From an uncultured Pseudomonadota bacterium (GTDB lineage: Bacteria > Pseudomonadota > Gammaproteobacteria > Burkholderiales > JALYOK01), in the NCBI GenBank assembly GCA_902826775.1, contig CADEHE010000010.1, positions 129,936 to 193,935 of the forward strand: a DNA stretch of 64,000 nucleotides, in the 5' to 3' direction. Position numbers and translations under genes: made by a program. Positions within the stretch are counted from its first letter, which is position 1. Every line of letters starts with the position of its first letter. This document shows, piece by piece, positions 41,434 to 50,391 of the stretch. Below the pieces are notes generated by a model. The model did not search any database. It was not told where the DNA came from and worked only from the letters and a program-made list of their open reading frames with translations.

Positions 41434-43334
41434 GCGGCAGCGCCCCACTTCGGCGCGTCGCACCGGTCGGCTCCAGGTCGGTGCGGCAACTCGCGCGGCA
41501 GGTGTAGGCTGACCGCGGTGCCGCCGCCGGGACGAGCTCTAATGTCAAGCAGCGCGCCCATCTCGTGTGCGCGGCGGCGCATGTTCAGTAGGCCGCGCCC
41601 TTGGCGTTGCGGAGCTGCGGGCAAGCCGTGACCATCATCCTCAACGCAGATGCAAACGTGGCTGGCATCAAGCGTCGTGCTGAGCGTAATGGATCTGGCG
41701 TTAGCATGCTTGATGATGTTGGTAAACGCCTCTTGCAGGATGCGCAAGACGTGCAGCACGTTTTGCGGCGTCAAGCTGGGCAGCGCCGGCAGATCTTGCA
41801 CTTGCCAACTGAGCGCGACGCCAACGCGGCGCAAACGCCCTTCCAGCCGATAGCGCAGATTGCCGAGCACGGTGAGCAGGTCGTTGTCGGTTGGTTCGAG
41901 CGAGTCGATAGTCAAGCGCAAATGATCGAGACATTCGCGCAGCTCGTTGGCGACGATCCGATCCTGCGCACCGCCACGTTCGATCAGGTCGAGGGTGGCG
42001 ATCAACTGTGCGCCGACGCCGTCGTGCATTTCGCTCATCAGGCGCCGCCGCTCCTCAGCCACGGCGGTGCGCCGCTCCAGCTCTTGCAGACGCTCGAAGT
42101 TCTGTTGCAGTTCGGCGTGTTTTTGCGCCACGCGCTGTTCGAGTTCCCGATTGAGCTGTTCCGCCTGCTTCCACGCGGCCACGAAACGGTTGATCAGCAC
42201 CCAACCCATGACCAGTGCCAGGCCGATCATGACATAGGAGACGATGTAGAAACTGTCGAATGCCAATTTGTCGCGATGCACCAGTCCATCGTGCACCGAA
42301 GCCGCGATCATCAAACCCAGCACAACTGCGAATAGAGCGCTCACCAGCGTGCGCTGACGCCAAGCCTGGCGCAACAGCAAGGCGTCGAACACGGCCGCTG
42401 TTGGCACGATCACGAACGACCAGTTGTTTGCGACATGATGCAGATGCTGCGGGCCGCTGAGATACATGAGCGTCGGTCCCAGCACGGCGTAAGCGAGTAG
42501 CACTTTTTCAAAGCGCGGCCAATGCAACCCAGCCATGCGGATCGCAAGCACCGTAAATAACAAGGCGCACCAGCCGAACGAGCTTTGCACCCAGATATCC
42601 CAGTAGAAGGCGCTCACCGGGATGTCGCGTGCGAACATATGCAGCGAGCGGATCGCCCAGAGCACGGTGAAAACCGCGAATAAAATGTACAGCGCTTCGC
42701 GCTGCTTCAGCCAGAGCGCGAAGGCGAAGACACCGAACGCGGCGACCACGATATTGCAGAGTTGCGGCAGAATGGTTTGCACGAAATAGCGCTGCTCATA
42801 CTCCGGGTGCAGCAGCGTTTCCGGGCCAAGACGCAGTTCGCCCAAGCCACCGCGCGAGTTCGCATATGCCCACAAGCGCACGTGAATTGTGTTCAGGCCG
42901 GGGCGTAGTAGCGCAGGTGAAACGGCGAACAGCAGCGGCCGGTTCCAGTGCCGCGCTACCGGTTCGGTGAAACGCCCGCCGCTGCGCACGAAACTGCCGT
43001 TGACGTAAAACGCCGCGTTCATGCTGAGCTTGCGCACGTACAGCGCCCAGCCGTCTTGCGGGCGTAGCGGCAGCACGAATTGCAGGCGATACCAGCCGAA
43101 ACCGCCGACACCGGGGCGGGTCAGGTTCCAATTGTCGGGCAGCCTCACCGCTTGCCAAGGCGCGCTGTCGCCGGGCGGGGTGTCAGCATCGGAAAGCAAA
43201 AATTGGGCGTCATTCAGCGCCAGCGCGGCATCGGCGCAGTGGGCGCGCGGCGCCCATGCCGCGAGCGCGAAAAACAGCAGCCAGAAAAGTTTCGCGCCGC
43301 AGCGCGCGCAGCGAGTATTCCCGGCGCGGCTCAT
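41430..43334 (-). CDS. 7TM sensor histidine kinase with extracellular jelly-roll domain
   Basis: A kinase of about 634 residues: signal peptide (to about 35), a periplasmic beta-sandwich of about 150 residues resembling sugar-binding jelly rolls (WYRLQFVLPL, FYVNGSFV, NTIHVRLWAY), seven TM helices (7TMR-DISM pattern), a coiled coil (AELQQNFERLQELERR), a HisKA_3 domain with phospho-acceptor His in MHDGVGAQL, and a HATPase domain (EDDGHGLP, GRGLLNMRRRA). The response regulator gene lies upstream in the same direction, but a 151-bp palindromic element separates them. ATG 43334 was chosen; GTG 43343 touches the element. Confidence 0.9.
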   Translation of the reverse strand: MSRAGNTRCARCGAKLFWLLFFALAAWAPRAHCADAALALNDAQFLLSDADTPPGDSAPWQAVRLPDNWNLTRPGVGGFGWYRLQFVLPLRPQDGWALYVRKLSMNAAFYVNGSFVRSGGRFTEPVARHWNRPLLFAVSPALLRPGLNTIHVRLWAYANSRGGLGELRLGPETLLHPEYEQRYFVQTILPQLCNIVVAAFGVFAFALWLKQREALYILFAVFTVLWAIRSLHMFARDIPVSAFYWDIWVQSSFGWCALLFTVLAIRMAGLHWPRFEKVLLAYAVLGPTLMYLSGPQHLHHVANNWSFVIVPTAAVFDALLLRQAWRQRTLVSALFAVVLGLMIAASVHDGLVHRDKLAFDSFYIVSYVMIGLALVMGWVLINRFVAAWKQAEQLNRELEQRVAQKHAELQQNFERLQELERRTAVAEERRRLMSEMHDGVGAQLIATLDLIERGGAQDRIVANELRECLDHLRLTIDSLEPTDNDLLTVLGNLRYRLEGRLRRVGVALSWQVQDLPALPSLTPQNVLHVLRILQEAFTNIIKHANARSITLSTTLDASHVCICVEDDGHGLPAAPQRQGRGLLNMRRRAHEMGALLDIRARPGGGTAVSLHLPRELPHRPGADRCDAPKWGAAA

Positions 43335-43343
43335 CGCCGCCAC

Positions 43344-43494
43344 CTAGCAGTTTGTTGAAAAGCTACTGCGGAACCCATCTGCTTTGTCAAAAGCTCGCTC
43401 GCTACTCACCGTACGTCGACAGTACGGTTGCGGCGCTCGCTCACTTTTCTCGCGCATCTGGGCTTCCTCGCAACGCTTTTTCACAGATTGCTAG
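43344..43494. repeat. 151-bp imperfect palindromic element inside a two-component operon
   Basis: The left end CTAGCAGTTTGTTGAAAAGC and the complement of the right end agree at about 16 of 20 bases. Pairing continues through the whole length to a centre at CCGTACGTCGACAGTACGG, so the element folds as one long hairpin. It has no open frame. Its right end contains the stop codon of the response regulator gene (43491-43493), and its left end abuts the kinase start. Confidence 0.8.
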
Positions 43495-44210
43495 CGCAGC
43501 AAGCCCATTTTGCTCGCTTCGTACACGGCTTCGCCGCGCGAGTGCACGGCAAGTTTTTGATAGATCTTCTTCACGTAAGTCGTGACCGTGTGCGGCGATA
43601 TCTGCAGCAGCCTGGCGATCTCGGCAAAGCTGAAGCCTTTGGCAATGAGAGCCAAAGTTTCCGATTCGCGCGCGGACAATTCGGCACGCGGGCCATCGAC
43701 GCAGGCGAGCGCATGGGTAGGCGGGCGCAGTCTGATCATCAGTTGCCGCGCGATGATCGGGCTGATCGGCGAACCGCCGGCGCGCAGTTCCTTGATCGAG
43801 TCAATGAACTCCTCGGGCAAGCTGTCTTTCAGCAAATAACCCGTCGCGCCGGCTTCAATGCTGGCGATAACGTGTTGCTCGTCGCCGAACACCGTCACCA
43901 CCATGATGTCGGTATCGGGGTGCAGCGCCGCGGTGGTGCGGATGATATCGATGCCGCTCACGTCCGGCAGGCCGAGGTCGATCAGCAGCACGTCGGGAGC
44001 GCCGTGCGCCAGCGAATCGCGCGCCGCGGCGCCGTCGCGCACTGCAGCGAATAGCTCGAAGCCGGGGCTGGCGGCAATTATTCTGCAGAAGCGATTGAGG
44101 AAGCTCTGGTCGTCTTCCACAATCATTACCTTGGTGACTTCCGGGGCGTCCAACAAAGCGGGTGCAGATCTGCGCCCGATCTCGGCGCCGCTGTGGCTGG
44201 ATAAGTGCAT
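43491..44210 (-). CDS. NarL/LuxR-type response regulator
   Basis: The 239-residue regulator has a receiver domain (MIVEDDQSF, phospho-acceptor Asp in VLLIDLGLPD, Lys in YLLKDSLPEE) and a LuxR-type helix-turn-helix (LSARESETLALIAKGFSFAEIARLL, HTVTTYVKKIYQKL). An N-terminal extension of about 26 residues precedes the receiver. It pairs with the 7TM kinase gene downstream. ATG 44210 has AGGGAG upstream. Its stop codon TAG is formed by the end of the palindromic element, so the original C-terminus may have been altered slightly. The regulon is unknown. The 245 bp upstream (44211-44455) show no feature I can name. Confidence 0.92.
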   Translation of the reverse strand: MHLSSHSGAEIGRRSAPALLDAPEVTKVMIVEDDQSFLNRFCRIIAASPGFELFAAVRDGAAARDSLAHGAPDVLLIDLGLPDVSGIDIIRTTAALHPDTDIMVVTVFGDEQHVIASIEAGATGYLLKDSLPEEFIDSIKELRAGGSPISPIIARQLMIRLRPPTHALACVDGPRAELSARESETLALIAKGFSFAEIARLLQISPHTVTTYVKKIYQKLAVHSRGEAVYEASKMGLLR

Positions 44211-44455
44211 TGCATATCTCCCTGCGTCTAAGGTGTATCGCCAAAGACGCTGTGAATTAGCCGACCCACCCGGCCCCCGACAACTTGAATTGGAAACCCG
44301 CTCGACGTTGTTGTAATTCCGCCGCGACCGCTGTTTGGTTCATCGATTCAGCTCATTCATCGGCGCGACGCGGCCAAGCTCAGCAGATCGCAATTCTGCG
44401 CTAACTGCGGCCGCGCTAAAAGGTACTATGGCACAAGACGACCGGTAGTTTCACC

Positions 44456-45565
44456 CTAGCGGGCGGCACTGGCCGGGCTTGCGGCAGTGTTGTGACGCGA
44501 AAGCGCCCACGCGATGTGTTCACGCACCAAGCCGGAAGGATGCTCGCGGCGCGCGGTGAGCGCGGCGATGACTGCTGGAGTGCTTGGTGCATTGCCCAAG
44601 CCGACGGCCAGGTTGCGCAGCCAGCGCTCGTAGCCGATGCGGTGTATCGCCGAGCCGGCCAGCTTGGTGTGAAAATCATGCTCGCTCCAAGCGAACAGGC
44701 TGACCAGCGATGCATGGTCCAGCCCATGGCGCACGGTGAAATCCTGCTCGCTGCTGGTTTGCGCGAACTTGTTCCACGGACAGCAGAGTTGGCAGTCGTC
44801 GCAACCGTAGACACGGTTGCCGATCAACGCGCGGAACTGCTCCGGAATGCTGCCTTTCAGTTCTATCGTCAGGTAGGAAATGCAGCGGCGCGCGTCGAGT
44901 TGGTAAGGGGCGACGATCGCCTGCGTGGGGCAAACCTCGATGCATGCGCGGCAGCTGCCACAGTGCTCTGATTCGGGCATATCGACCGGCAGGGGCAGAT
45001 CGGTATACAGCTCGCCGAGAAAAAAATAGCTCCCGGCTTGGCGCGAGAGCAGCAAGGTGTGCTTGCCGCGCCAGCCCAGACCGGCCTTGCGCGCCAATTC
45101 GACTTCCATCACCGGCGCGCTATCGACGAACACGCGGTAGTTGAATGCGCCGACTGTCTCCTGGATGCGCTGCGCCAACTGTTGCAGTTTGGCGCGTAGC
45201 ACCTTGTGGTAGTCGCGGCCCAGGGCGTAGCGCGCGATGTATCCTGTGCTGGGATCGGCGAGCACCGCTTCCGCAGCGGCAGCGTGGGGCTGATAGTTGA
45301 GCCGCGCGCTGATCACCCGCAGTGTGCCCGGGATCAATTCGTCGGGGCGCGCGCGTTTCGTGCCGTGGCTCTGCATGTAGTCCATTTCGCCGTGGAACTG
45401 GCGGCTGAGCCACTGCGTCAATTGCGCTTCGGCTTGCGTCAGATCGGTATCGGCAATACCCACCGCCTGAAATCCCAGTTCGCGGCCCCAGGCCTTGATC
45501 GATTTGGCTAGTGCGGCAAAGTCTCGATTCGAAAGCGGATACGGTTCGGTCGGTCTCATGCGCAC
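44456..45565 (-). CDS. queG: epoxyqueuosine reductase
   Basis: The 369-residue iron-sulfur enzyme performs the last step of queuosine synthesis in tRNA, reducing epoxyqueuosine to queuosine with a cobalamin cofactor. Visible are the N-terminal cobalamin domain (FQAVGIADTDL), two ferredoxin-type clusters (CGSCRACIEVCP and the CDDCQLCCPWN region) and a C-terminal HEAT-like part (RWLRNLAVGLGN). The length is usual for the family. Together with the YhhQ-type transporter at 28.9 kb it indicates queuosine-modified tRNA. ATG 45565 or the ATG two codons later may be the start. The gene is convergent with nothing and stands alone on the minus strand. Confidence 0.95.
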   Translation of the reverse strand: MRMRPTEPYPLSNRDFAALAKSIKAWGRELGFQAVGIADTDLTQAEAQLTQWLSRQFHGEMDYMQSHGTKRARPDELIPGTLRVISARLNYQPHAAAAEAVLADPSTGYIARYALGRDYHKVLRAKLQQLAQRIQETVGAFNYRVFVDSAPVMEVELARKAGLGWRGKHTLLLSRQAGSYFFLGELYTDLPLPVDMPESEHCGSCRACIEVCPTQAIVAPYQLDARRCISYLTIELKGSIPEQFRALIGNRVYGCDDCQLCCPWNKFAQTSSEQDFTVRHGLDHASLVSLFAWSEHDFHTKLAGSAIHRIGYERWLRNLAVGLGNAPSTPAVIAALTARREHPSGLVREHIAWALSRHNTAASPASAAR

Positions 45566-45673
45566 CGATAATACCGCTTAGACGCCGGCGAGAACTGTAC
45601 TGAGGGGTCCGCGTTGCCTCCGTTGCAGCCAAATACTAAGAATACTATTTCGGCTAGGGTCGCAATCATTCTT

Positions 45674-45704
45674 ATTGATCGGTAGACTCTGGGGGTAGTA
45701 TACT
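45674..45704 (+). promoter_or_regulatory. candidate sigma-70 promoter for the NYN gene
   Basis: TTGATC (45674-45679) and TATACT (45699-45704) are separated by 19 bp, slightly long. This lies about 85 bp upstream of the ATG at 45789. Confidence 0.35.
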
Positions 45705-45788
45705 TAATGGCAACGGATTTGCAGCGTTTTTGTCGCAAATCAAATTGTCGCGAATCAAAAATAGAGCGTGAGAGGTGTGGGAGTAGTC

Positions 45789-46625
45789 ATGGCGGCAGCA
45801 TCGGATACCAACAACATGGCGTTGTTCTGCGATTTCGAAAACGTCGCCCTCGGCGTGCGCGAGGCGAAGTACGCGCAATTCGACATCAACAAAGTGCTCG
45901 AACGCCTGTTGCTCAAAGGCAGCATCGTGGTCAAGAAAGCGTATTGCGACTGGGAGCGTTACAAGGACTTCAAAGCGGCGATGCATCAGGCTTCGTTCGA
46001 GTTGATCGAAATCCCGCACGTGCGGCAATCAGGCAAGAACTCGGCTGACATCCGTATGGTGGTCGACGCGCTTGACCTCTGTTACACCAAGGCGCACGTC
46101 GATACTTTTGTCATTATTAGCGGCGATTCGGATTTTTCGCCTCTAGTTTCCAAGCTGCGCGAAAACAATAAGACTGTGATCGGCATCGGTGTGAAGAAGT
46201 CCACTTCCGATCTACTCATCGCCAACTGCGACGAATTTATCTACTACGACGATCTGGTGCGCGAAGAGCGCAAGACCAAGCAGGCGACGCGCCGCAAGGT
46301 GGAGCGCAAGAGTAGCGCCAAGACGGCACCCGCCGCAGCAGAACCCAGTCCCAATGGCGACGAGGCACGCAAGCAAGAAGCGCTGGATTTGGTGCTGGAG
46401 ACACTCGAGGCGCTGGCGGCTGAGCGCGGTGATGAAGAGAAGATCTGGGGCTCAATGGTTAAGCAGGCGCTCAAACGGCGCAAGCCTGGCTTTAGTGAAA
46501 GCTACTACGGCTTCCGCTCGTTCAATAGCCTGCTGGAAGAAGCCAAAGCGCGTGGCTTGCTGGAGTTGCAAGGCGATGAAAAATCCGGCGGCTATATCGT
46601 GCGCAGCGCCTATCAAGAGTTCTGA
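45789..46625 (+). CDS. NYN-domain ribonuclease-like protein with LOTUS-type domain
   Basis: The 278-residue protein has a PIN-like NYN domain (about 10-155) with the acidic residues ALFCDFENV, NSADIRMVVDAL and ISGDSDFSPLV expected for metal-dependent RNA cleavage. A basic linker follows, and then a C-terminal OST-HTH/LOTUS-like domain (WGSMVKQALKRRKPGF, FRSFNSLLEEAKARGLL). This is the bacterial LabA/DUF88 arrangement; LOTUS modules bind RNA, so an RNA-directed nuclease is likely, with unknown target. ATG 45789 has GGGAG upstream. The tsaE gene follows after 36 bp. Confidence 0.9.
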   Translation: MAAASDTNNMALFCDFENVALGVREAKYAQFDINKVLERLLLKGSIVVKKAYCDWERYKDFKAAMHQASFELIEIPHVRQSGKNSADIRMVVDALDLCYTKAHVDTFVIISGDSDFSPLVSKLRENNKTVIGIGVKKSTSDLLIANCDEFIYYDDLVREERKTKQATRRKVERKSSAKTAPAAAEPSPNGDEARKQEALDLVLETLEALAAERGDEEKIWGSMVKQALKRRKPGFSESYYGFRSFNSLLEEAKARGLLELQGDEKSGGYIVRSAYQEF

Positions 46626-46661
46626 GGCCCGCTCGGAGCGCGTCGGCAAGCTCGCTTGACT

Positions 46662-47147
46662 ATGTCCCCGCCCGCGGCGCGAACTTGCTTAAGCTGTTTT
46701 CTAGCCGACGAGCCCGCCACGCTGGAATTTGGCGCGCGGCTGGCGCGGTTGCTGCAGCCCGGGGTAAAGCTTTACGTCAGCGGTGATCTCGGTGCCGGAA
46801 AGACCACCCTGGTGCGCGGGGTGTTGCGCGCCCTCGGTGTGCGCGAAAAAGTGAAGAGCCCAACCTACGCCCTGGTTGAACTTTACAAACTTTCTAAGTT
46901 AGACTTATATCATTTTGATTTCTATAGATTCAACGATCCGGCGGAGTGGGTGGACGCAGGCTTGCGAGAACTCTTCACGGACGCCGCCGTGGTAATCGTT
47001 GAATGGCCCGAGCGAGCGCAAGGTCTGCTGCCGCAGGCGGACTTGGATCTGGCGCTGGCGCCAAGCGGATCAGGTCGGCAATTGGGTCTGGTTGCACGCA
47101 GTGAGTTGGGCGGGCAGATGTTGGAGGTGTTGTGCGGTGGAGCTTAA
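46662..47147 (+). CDS. tsaE: tRNA threonylcarbamoyladenosine synthesis ATPase
   Basis: A 161-residue P-loop ATPase with GDLGAGKTTLVRG (Walker A), SPTYALVELY and the FDFYRF / VVIVEWPERA region typical of TsaE. It works with TsaB and TsaD in forming the t6A base of ANN-decoding tRNAs in the cytoplasm. It overlaps the amiC gene by 11 bp, the usual betaproteobacterial arrangement. ATG 46662 was chosen; TTG 46656 would add two residues. Confidence 0.95.
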   Translation: MSPPAARTCLSCFLADEPATLEFGARLARLLQPGVKLYVSGDLGAGKTTLVRGVLRALGVREKVKSPTYALVELYKLSKLDLYHFDFYRFNDPAEWVDAGLRELFTDAAVVIVEWPERAQGLLPQADLDLALAPSGSGRQLGLVARSELGGQMLEVLCGGA

Positions 47148-48927
47148 TGTGACGCGAACGGTTCTACAACTGAGCATGCTAGTGCTTTGCTTTAGCGCTT
47201 GCGGCGTGCGCGCGCAAACCGGCGCCCCGCCGGTATACGAAGCTGCGCAGCCGGTGTTAAAGGCGGCGCCAAGTTTGCAGGCGGCGCAAACCCAGAGCGG
47301 GAAGAACTTTAATGTCGCGCCGACTCTGCCGAACAACAACCCCACAGAGGCGGCGGTGCAGCGCGACAGCGTTGCAGCGCGGCCCGATGTGCGCAGTCAG
47401 GGCGAAGGGCAACGCTCGGCAGCGCCAAGTAGCGGTGCGGCGGCGGTTGCCCCAGCGCAAGGCGCCGTCGTCGCCTCACCGCAAAGCGCCGGCGTCGCCC
47501 CACCGCAAAGCGTCGCTGCCGCACCAGCGCATGCGCGTGTGGCGGCAGTGCGCATGTGGCCGGCGTTGGAATACACGCGCGTAGCGATCGAGACCTCCAG
47601 CCAAGTTCGGCACACATTTTTTTCATTGCGCAACCCGGATCGCTTGGTGCTTGATCTCGAATCGATCGAGTCTTCCATCGCGCTGGCGGAACTGCCTGCC
47701 AAGGTGAGCGCGGACGATCCGCATATTCGCGCGGTGCGTGTCGCGCGCAATCGGCCCGGCGTCATGCGCATCGTGTTTGATTTGAAAGTTAGTGTCGAAG
47801 CGAACGTGTTTCCGGTGCGTCCGGTCGGCGGCTATGGGCATCGTTTGGTGATGGACATCGTGCCGACGCAGCCGCTCGATCCATTGATGGCGCTGCTCAA
47901 CGACAGCAACGCGCTGCGCACGCAAGACGGTGACACTTACGCGGGTGCGGCGCCGTCTGTACCAACGCCATCATCCAACGACCAGCCGCGATCGGCTGCG
48001 AACGGCGCGGCGCCCGCGGCGACTTCCGGCGGACAAACTACAAGCGGCGACGCTGTGCCCGCTGCGCCAGCAGCGGCTACCGCCCGGCTCGAGCCTGCGG
48101 CGAAGCCGAGCTTGCATACCGCCGCCCCGGCCACAGCAGCGGCGACGGCACACGCAGGAACCGCTGCTTCGCCGAGCGAGTCGGCGAATTCAGCCAAAGA
48201 GCAAGTCGACCGCCTGTTGATCGTGGCCGTGGATGCCGGACACGGCGGAGAGGACCCCGGCGCGCACGGCCGCGGCGGCACGCGGGAAAAAGATGTCACG
48301 CTTGCCATCGCGCGGCGCATTAAAGCCGAGTTGGCCGGCGAACCTAACATCCGCGTTGTGCTGACGCGCGACGGCGATTACTTTGTGCCGCTCGCCACGC
48401 GCGTGGCGAAAGCGCGCCGCGCGCGCGCTGACGTGTTCGTATCGATACATGCCGATGCTTTTGTGCGGCCGGACGCACGCGGTTCTTCGGTGTTCGCGCT
48501 ATCGCCGCGTGGCGCCAGTTCAGCGGCCGCGCGCTGGCTGGCGCGGCAAGAAAACCAAGCAGACTTGATTGGTGGCGTGAACTTGAGCAAGCGCGACCCC
48601 AATCTCGCGCGCACCTTGCTCGATTTGTCGCAAACGGCGACGATTAACGACAGTCTGCGCCTGGGGCGGCTGGTGCTGCGCGAAATCGGCGGAGTGAACC
48701 GGTTGCACAAGCCGCGCGTCGAACAGGCGGGTTTTGCGGTGCTTAAAGCACCGGATATTCCGTCGATCTTGGTGGAAACGGCATTCATCAGCAACCCGGC
48801 CGAAGAGCGCCGCTTAGCCGATGCCGAGTATCAGATTCGTTTGGCCCGTGTCATCGTCGACGGCATCAAGAAATACTTGGCAGCCCATGTTCCGGTGGTG
48901 CCGCGCGCCAAGGTAGCGTTGAACTAA
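47137..48927 (+). CDS. amiC: N-acetylmuramoyl-L-alanine amidase, AmiC type
   Basis: A periplasmic cell-wall hydrolase of 596 residues that cuts the bond between MurNAc and the stem peptide during cell division. It has a signal peptide, a long Ala/Pro/Gln-rich linker (about 25-130), an AMIN domain that targets the septum (about 130-250), a second Ala-rich linker (about 265-350) and a catalytic Amidase_3 domain with the zinc ligands VDAGHGGEDPG, SIHADAF and the Glu in ILVETAFISN. The two linkers make it longer than E. coli AmiC (417 residues). GTG 47137 has GGAGG 9 bases upstream. The start overlaps tsaE by 11 bp. Confidence 0.93.
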   Translation: MELNVTRTVLQLSMLVLCFSACGVRAQTGAPPVYEAAQPVLKAAPSLQAAQTQSGKNFNVAPTLPNNNPTEAAVQRDSVAARPDVRSQGEGQRSAAPSSGAAAVAPAQGAVVASPQSAGVAPPQSVAAAPAHARVAAVRMWPALEYTRVAIETSSQVRHTFFSLRNPDRLVLDLESIESSIALAELPAKVSADDPHIRAVRVARNRPGVMRIVFDLKVSVEANVFPVRPVGGYGHRLVMDIVPTQPLDPLMALLNDSNALRTQDGDTYAGAAPSVPTPSSNDQPRSAANGAAPAATSGGQTTSGDAVPAAPAAATARLEPAAKPSLHTAAPATAAATAHAGTAASPSESANSAKEQVDRLLIVAVDAGHGGEDPGAHGRGGTREKDVTLAIARRIKAELAGEPNIRVVLTRDGDYFVPLATRVAKARRARADVFVSIHADAFVRPDARGSSVFALSPRGASSAAARWLARQENQADLIGGVNLSKRDPNLARTLLDLSQTATINDSLRLGRLVLREIGGVNRLHKPRVEQAGFAVLKAPDIPSILVETAFISNPAEERRLADAEYQIRLARVIVDGIKKYLAAHVPVVPRAKVALN

Positions 48928-48971
48928 TGTTGCGCTGACGCGCGCACTGGGCAACCGCGAACGCGGCACTT

Positions 48972-50156
48972 TTAAACCTGGTATTCGACCGCAAGTGCGC
49001 CGGCCTGGTTCGGCGTCGCGCTGCTGCTCAGCTCGTAGGTGTTCTTGCCGCGTTGCTTGGCGCGATACATCGCCGCATCCGCGCGCGAAATCAAGTCGGC
49101 GCCATTGCGCCCATCAGTGGGATAGAAGGCGACGCCAATGCTTGCCGTGAGCATCCGCGCGAGATCGTTGCCGATTTGCAGCGCGGCGATGCGCGCAAGC
49201 AGTTTGCGCACGATGGGTTCGACATCCGAGGCATTGTGCAGTTCGCCCAATGCCAGCACGAACTCGTCGCCGCCGTGGCGTGCCACCGTATCTTCGGCGC
49301 GCACACTTTCTTTGAGCCGCTGCGCTAGCATGCGTAACAATTCGTCGCCGGCGTCATGGCCGAGGCTGTCGTTAATGTTCTTAAAGCCGTCGAGGTCGAT
49401 AAACAGAACCGCCAGCAACGAGCGGTGGCGCTCGGCGTGCAGGATCGCCTGATCGAGCCGATCGTACAGCAGGCCGCGCGTCGGCAAACCGGTTAGCTCG
49501 TCGTGCTGGGCGCGATTCAGTTCCTGGGTCATTTCCTCCAGCCGGTAGATCGACACCAAGTTGGCGATCAAGCTGCGATTGGTGCGGCGCACCGACAGAA
49601 ACATGAAGATCGCGAAGATCGAGCCGAGTATGCCCAGTGGCACGCCGAACTCGCTGTCGCCCTGGAACGCGCGCAAGATCAAGGGCAACAGCGCCGGCAC
49701 CAGGAAGGCATAGTACGCTTGGGCGATATAGCCGTTGGTGACGACCGCGCCGGCGACCATGCCCGCCACAGTGATGGCGATCAAGGCCTGGCCATGCTCG
49801 TTTGCCTGCGCAAACAGCAGGCCGCTCAGCACGCCCCACACGATGCCCATGGCGCCGCTGGAGGCAACGAAGATGTTGCCCCAGCGGTGCGGGTCGGCGA
49901 GTGGGATTGCTTGCGAGCGATAAATCCGCAGCAAAATAACTCGCACCACGGTGACGAGGAAAACCGCCCCGAACCAAAGATGCATCGCGGGCGTCAGTGT
50001 AGGCGCCAAAGTCCAAGTCAAAAGCAAAGCAATGACGATGGAGGCCACATACCCCGGCAGGGAGTGGCGCCATAACATGTCGACCTGCGCGCGGCGTACG
50101 CGCAACTGCAATTCCGCGCTGAGCTGATCCAACGACGGCTCCACTGCAATATCCAT
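48972..50156 (-). CDS. membrane diguanylate cyclase (GGDEF)
   Basis: The 394-residue protein has about six TM helices in its first 190 residues and a GGDEF domain at the end (HDELTGLPTRGLLYDRLD, FIDLDGFKNINDSLGHDAGDELL, active site HGGDEF). RAED five residues before GGDEF is an inhibitory I-site (RxxD), so cyclic-di-GMP should feed back on activity. The membrane part is a plain 6-TM sensor without a known name. It makes c-di-GMP and influences motility or biofilm. It is divergent from mutL. Confidence 0.93.
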   Translation of the reverse strand: MDIAVEPSLDQLSAELQLRVRRAQVDMLWRHSLPGYVASIVIALLLTWTLAPTLTPAMHLWFGAVFLVTVVRVILLRIYRSQAIPLADPHRWGNIFVASSGAMGIVWGVLSGLLFAQANEHGQALIAITVAGMVAGAVVTNGYIAQAYYAFLVPALLPLILRAFQGDSEFGVPLGILGSIFAIFMFLSVRRTNRSLIANLVSIYRLEEMTQELNRAQHDELTGLPTRGLLYDRLDQAILHAERHRSLLAVLFIDLDGFKNINDSLGHDAGDELLRMLAQRLKESVRAEDTVARHGGDEFVLALGELHNASDVEPIVRKLLARIAALQIGNDLARMLTASIGVAFYPTDGRNGADLISRADAAMYRAKQRGKNTYELSSSATPNQAGALAVEYQV

Positions 50157-50372
50157 AGGTGCGCTTCTTGATTGTTGTTGTGATGCGTTGCCGAGAGATT
50201 AGACAGTTTCTGGGCTTTTCGTCATCTCTCCGTAGTATTAATCTATAAACATTTATCCTCATTGGTTTAGCGGGCATACTCATCACTGTAAATCGTTGCC
50301 AAAACAACTTCTGCGCTTGTGTTGGCACGCCTGTAGCCGCGGCTGCAGCCCCGGCGGCGCCGCAGCGCCCGA

Positions 50373-50378
50373 TATAAT
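50373..50378 (+). promoter_or_regulatory. candidate -10 box for mutL
   Basis: A perfect TATAAT 13 bases before ATG 50392. It would give a very short leader. A good -35 is lacking. Confidence 0.4.
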
Positions 50379-50391
50379 GCGTACTGCCCCG

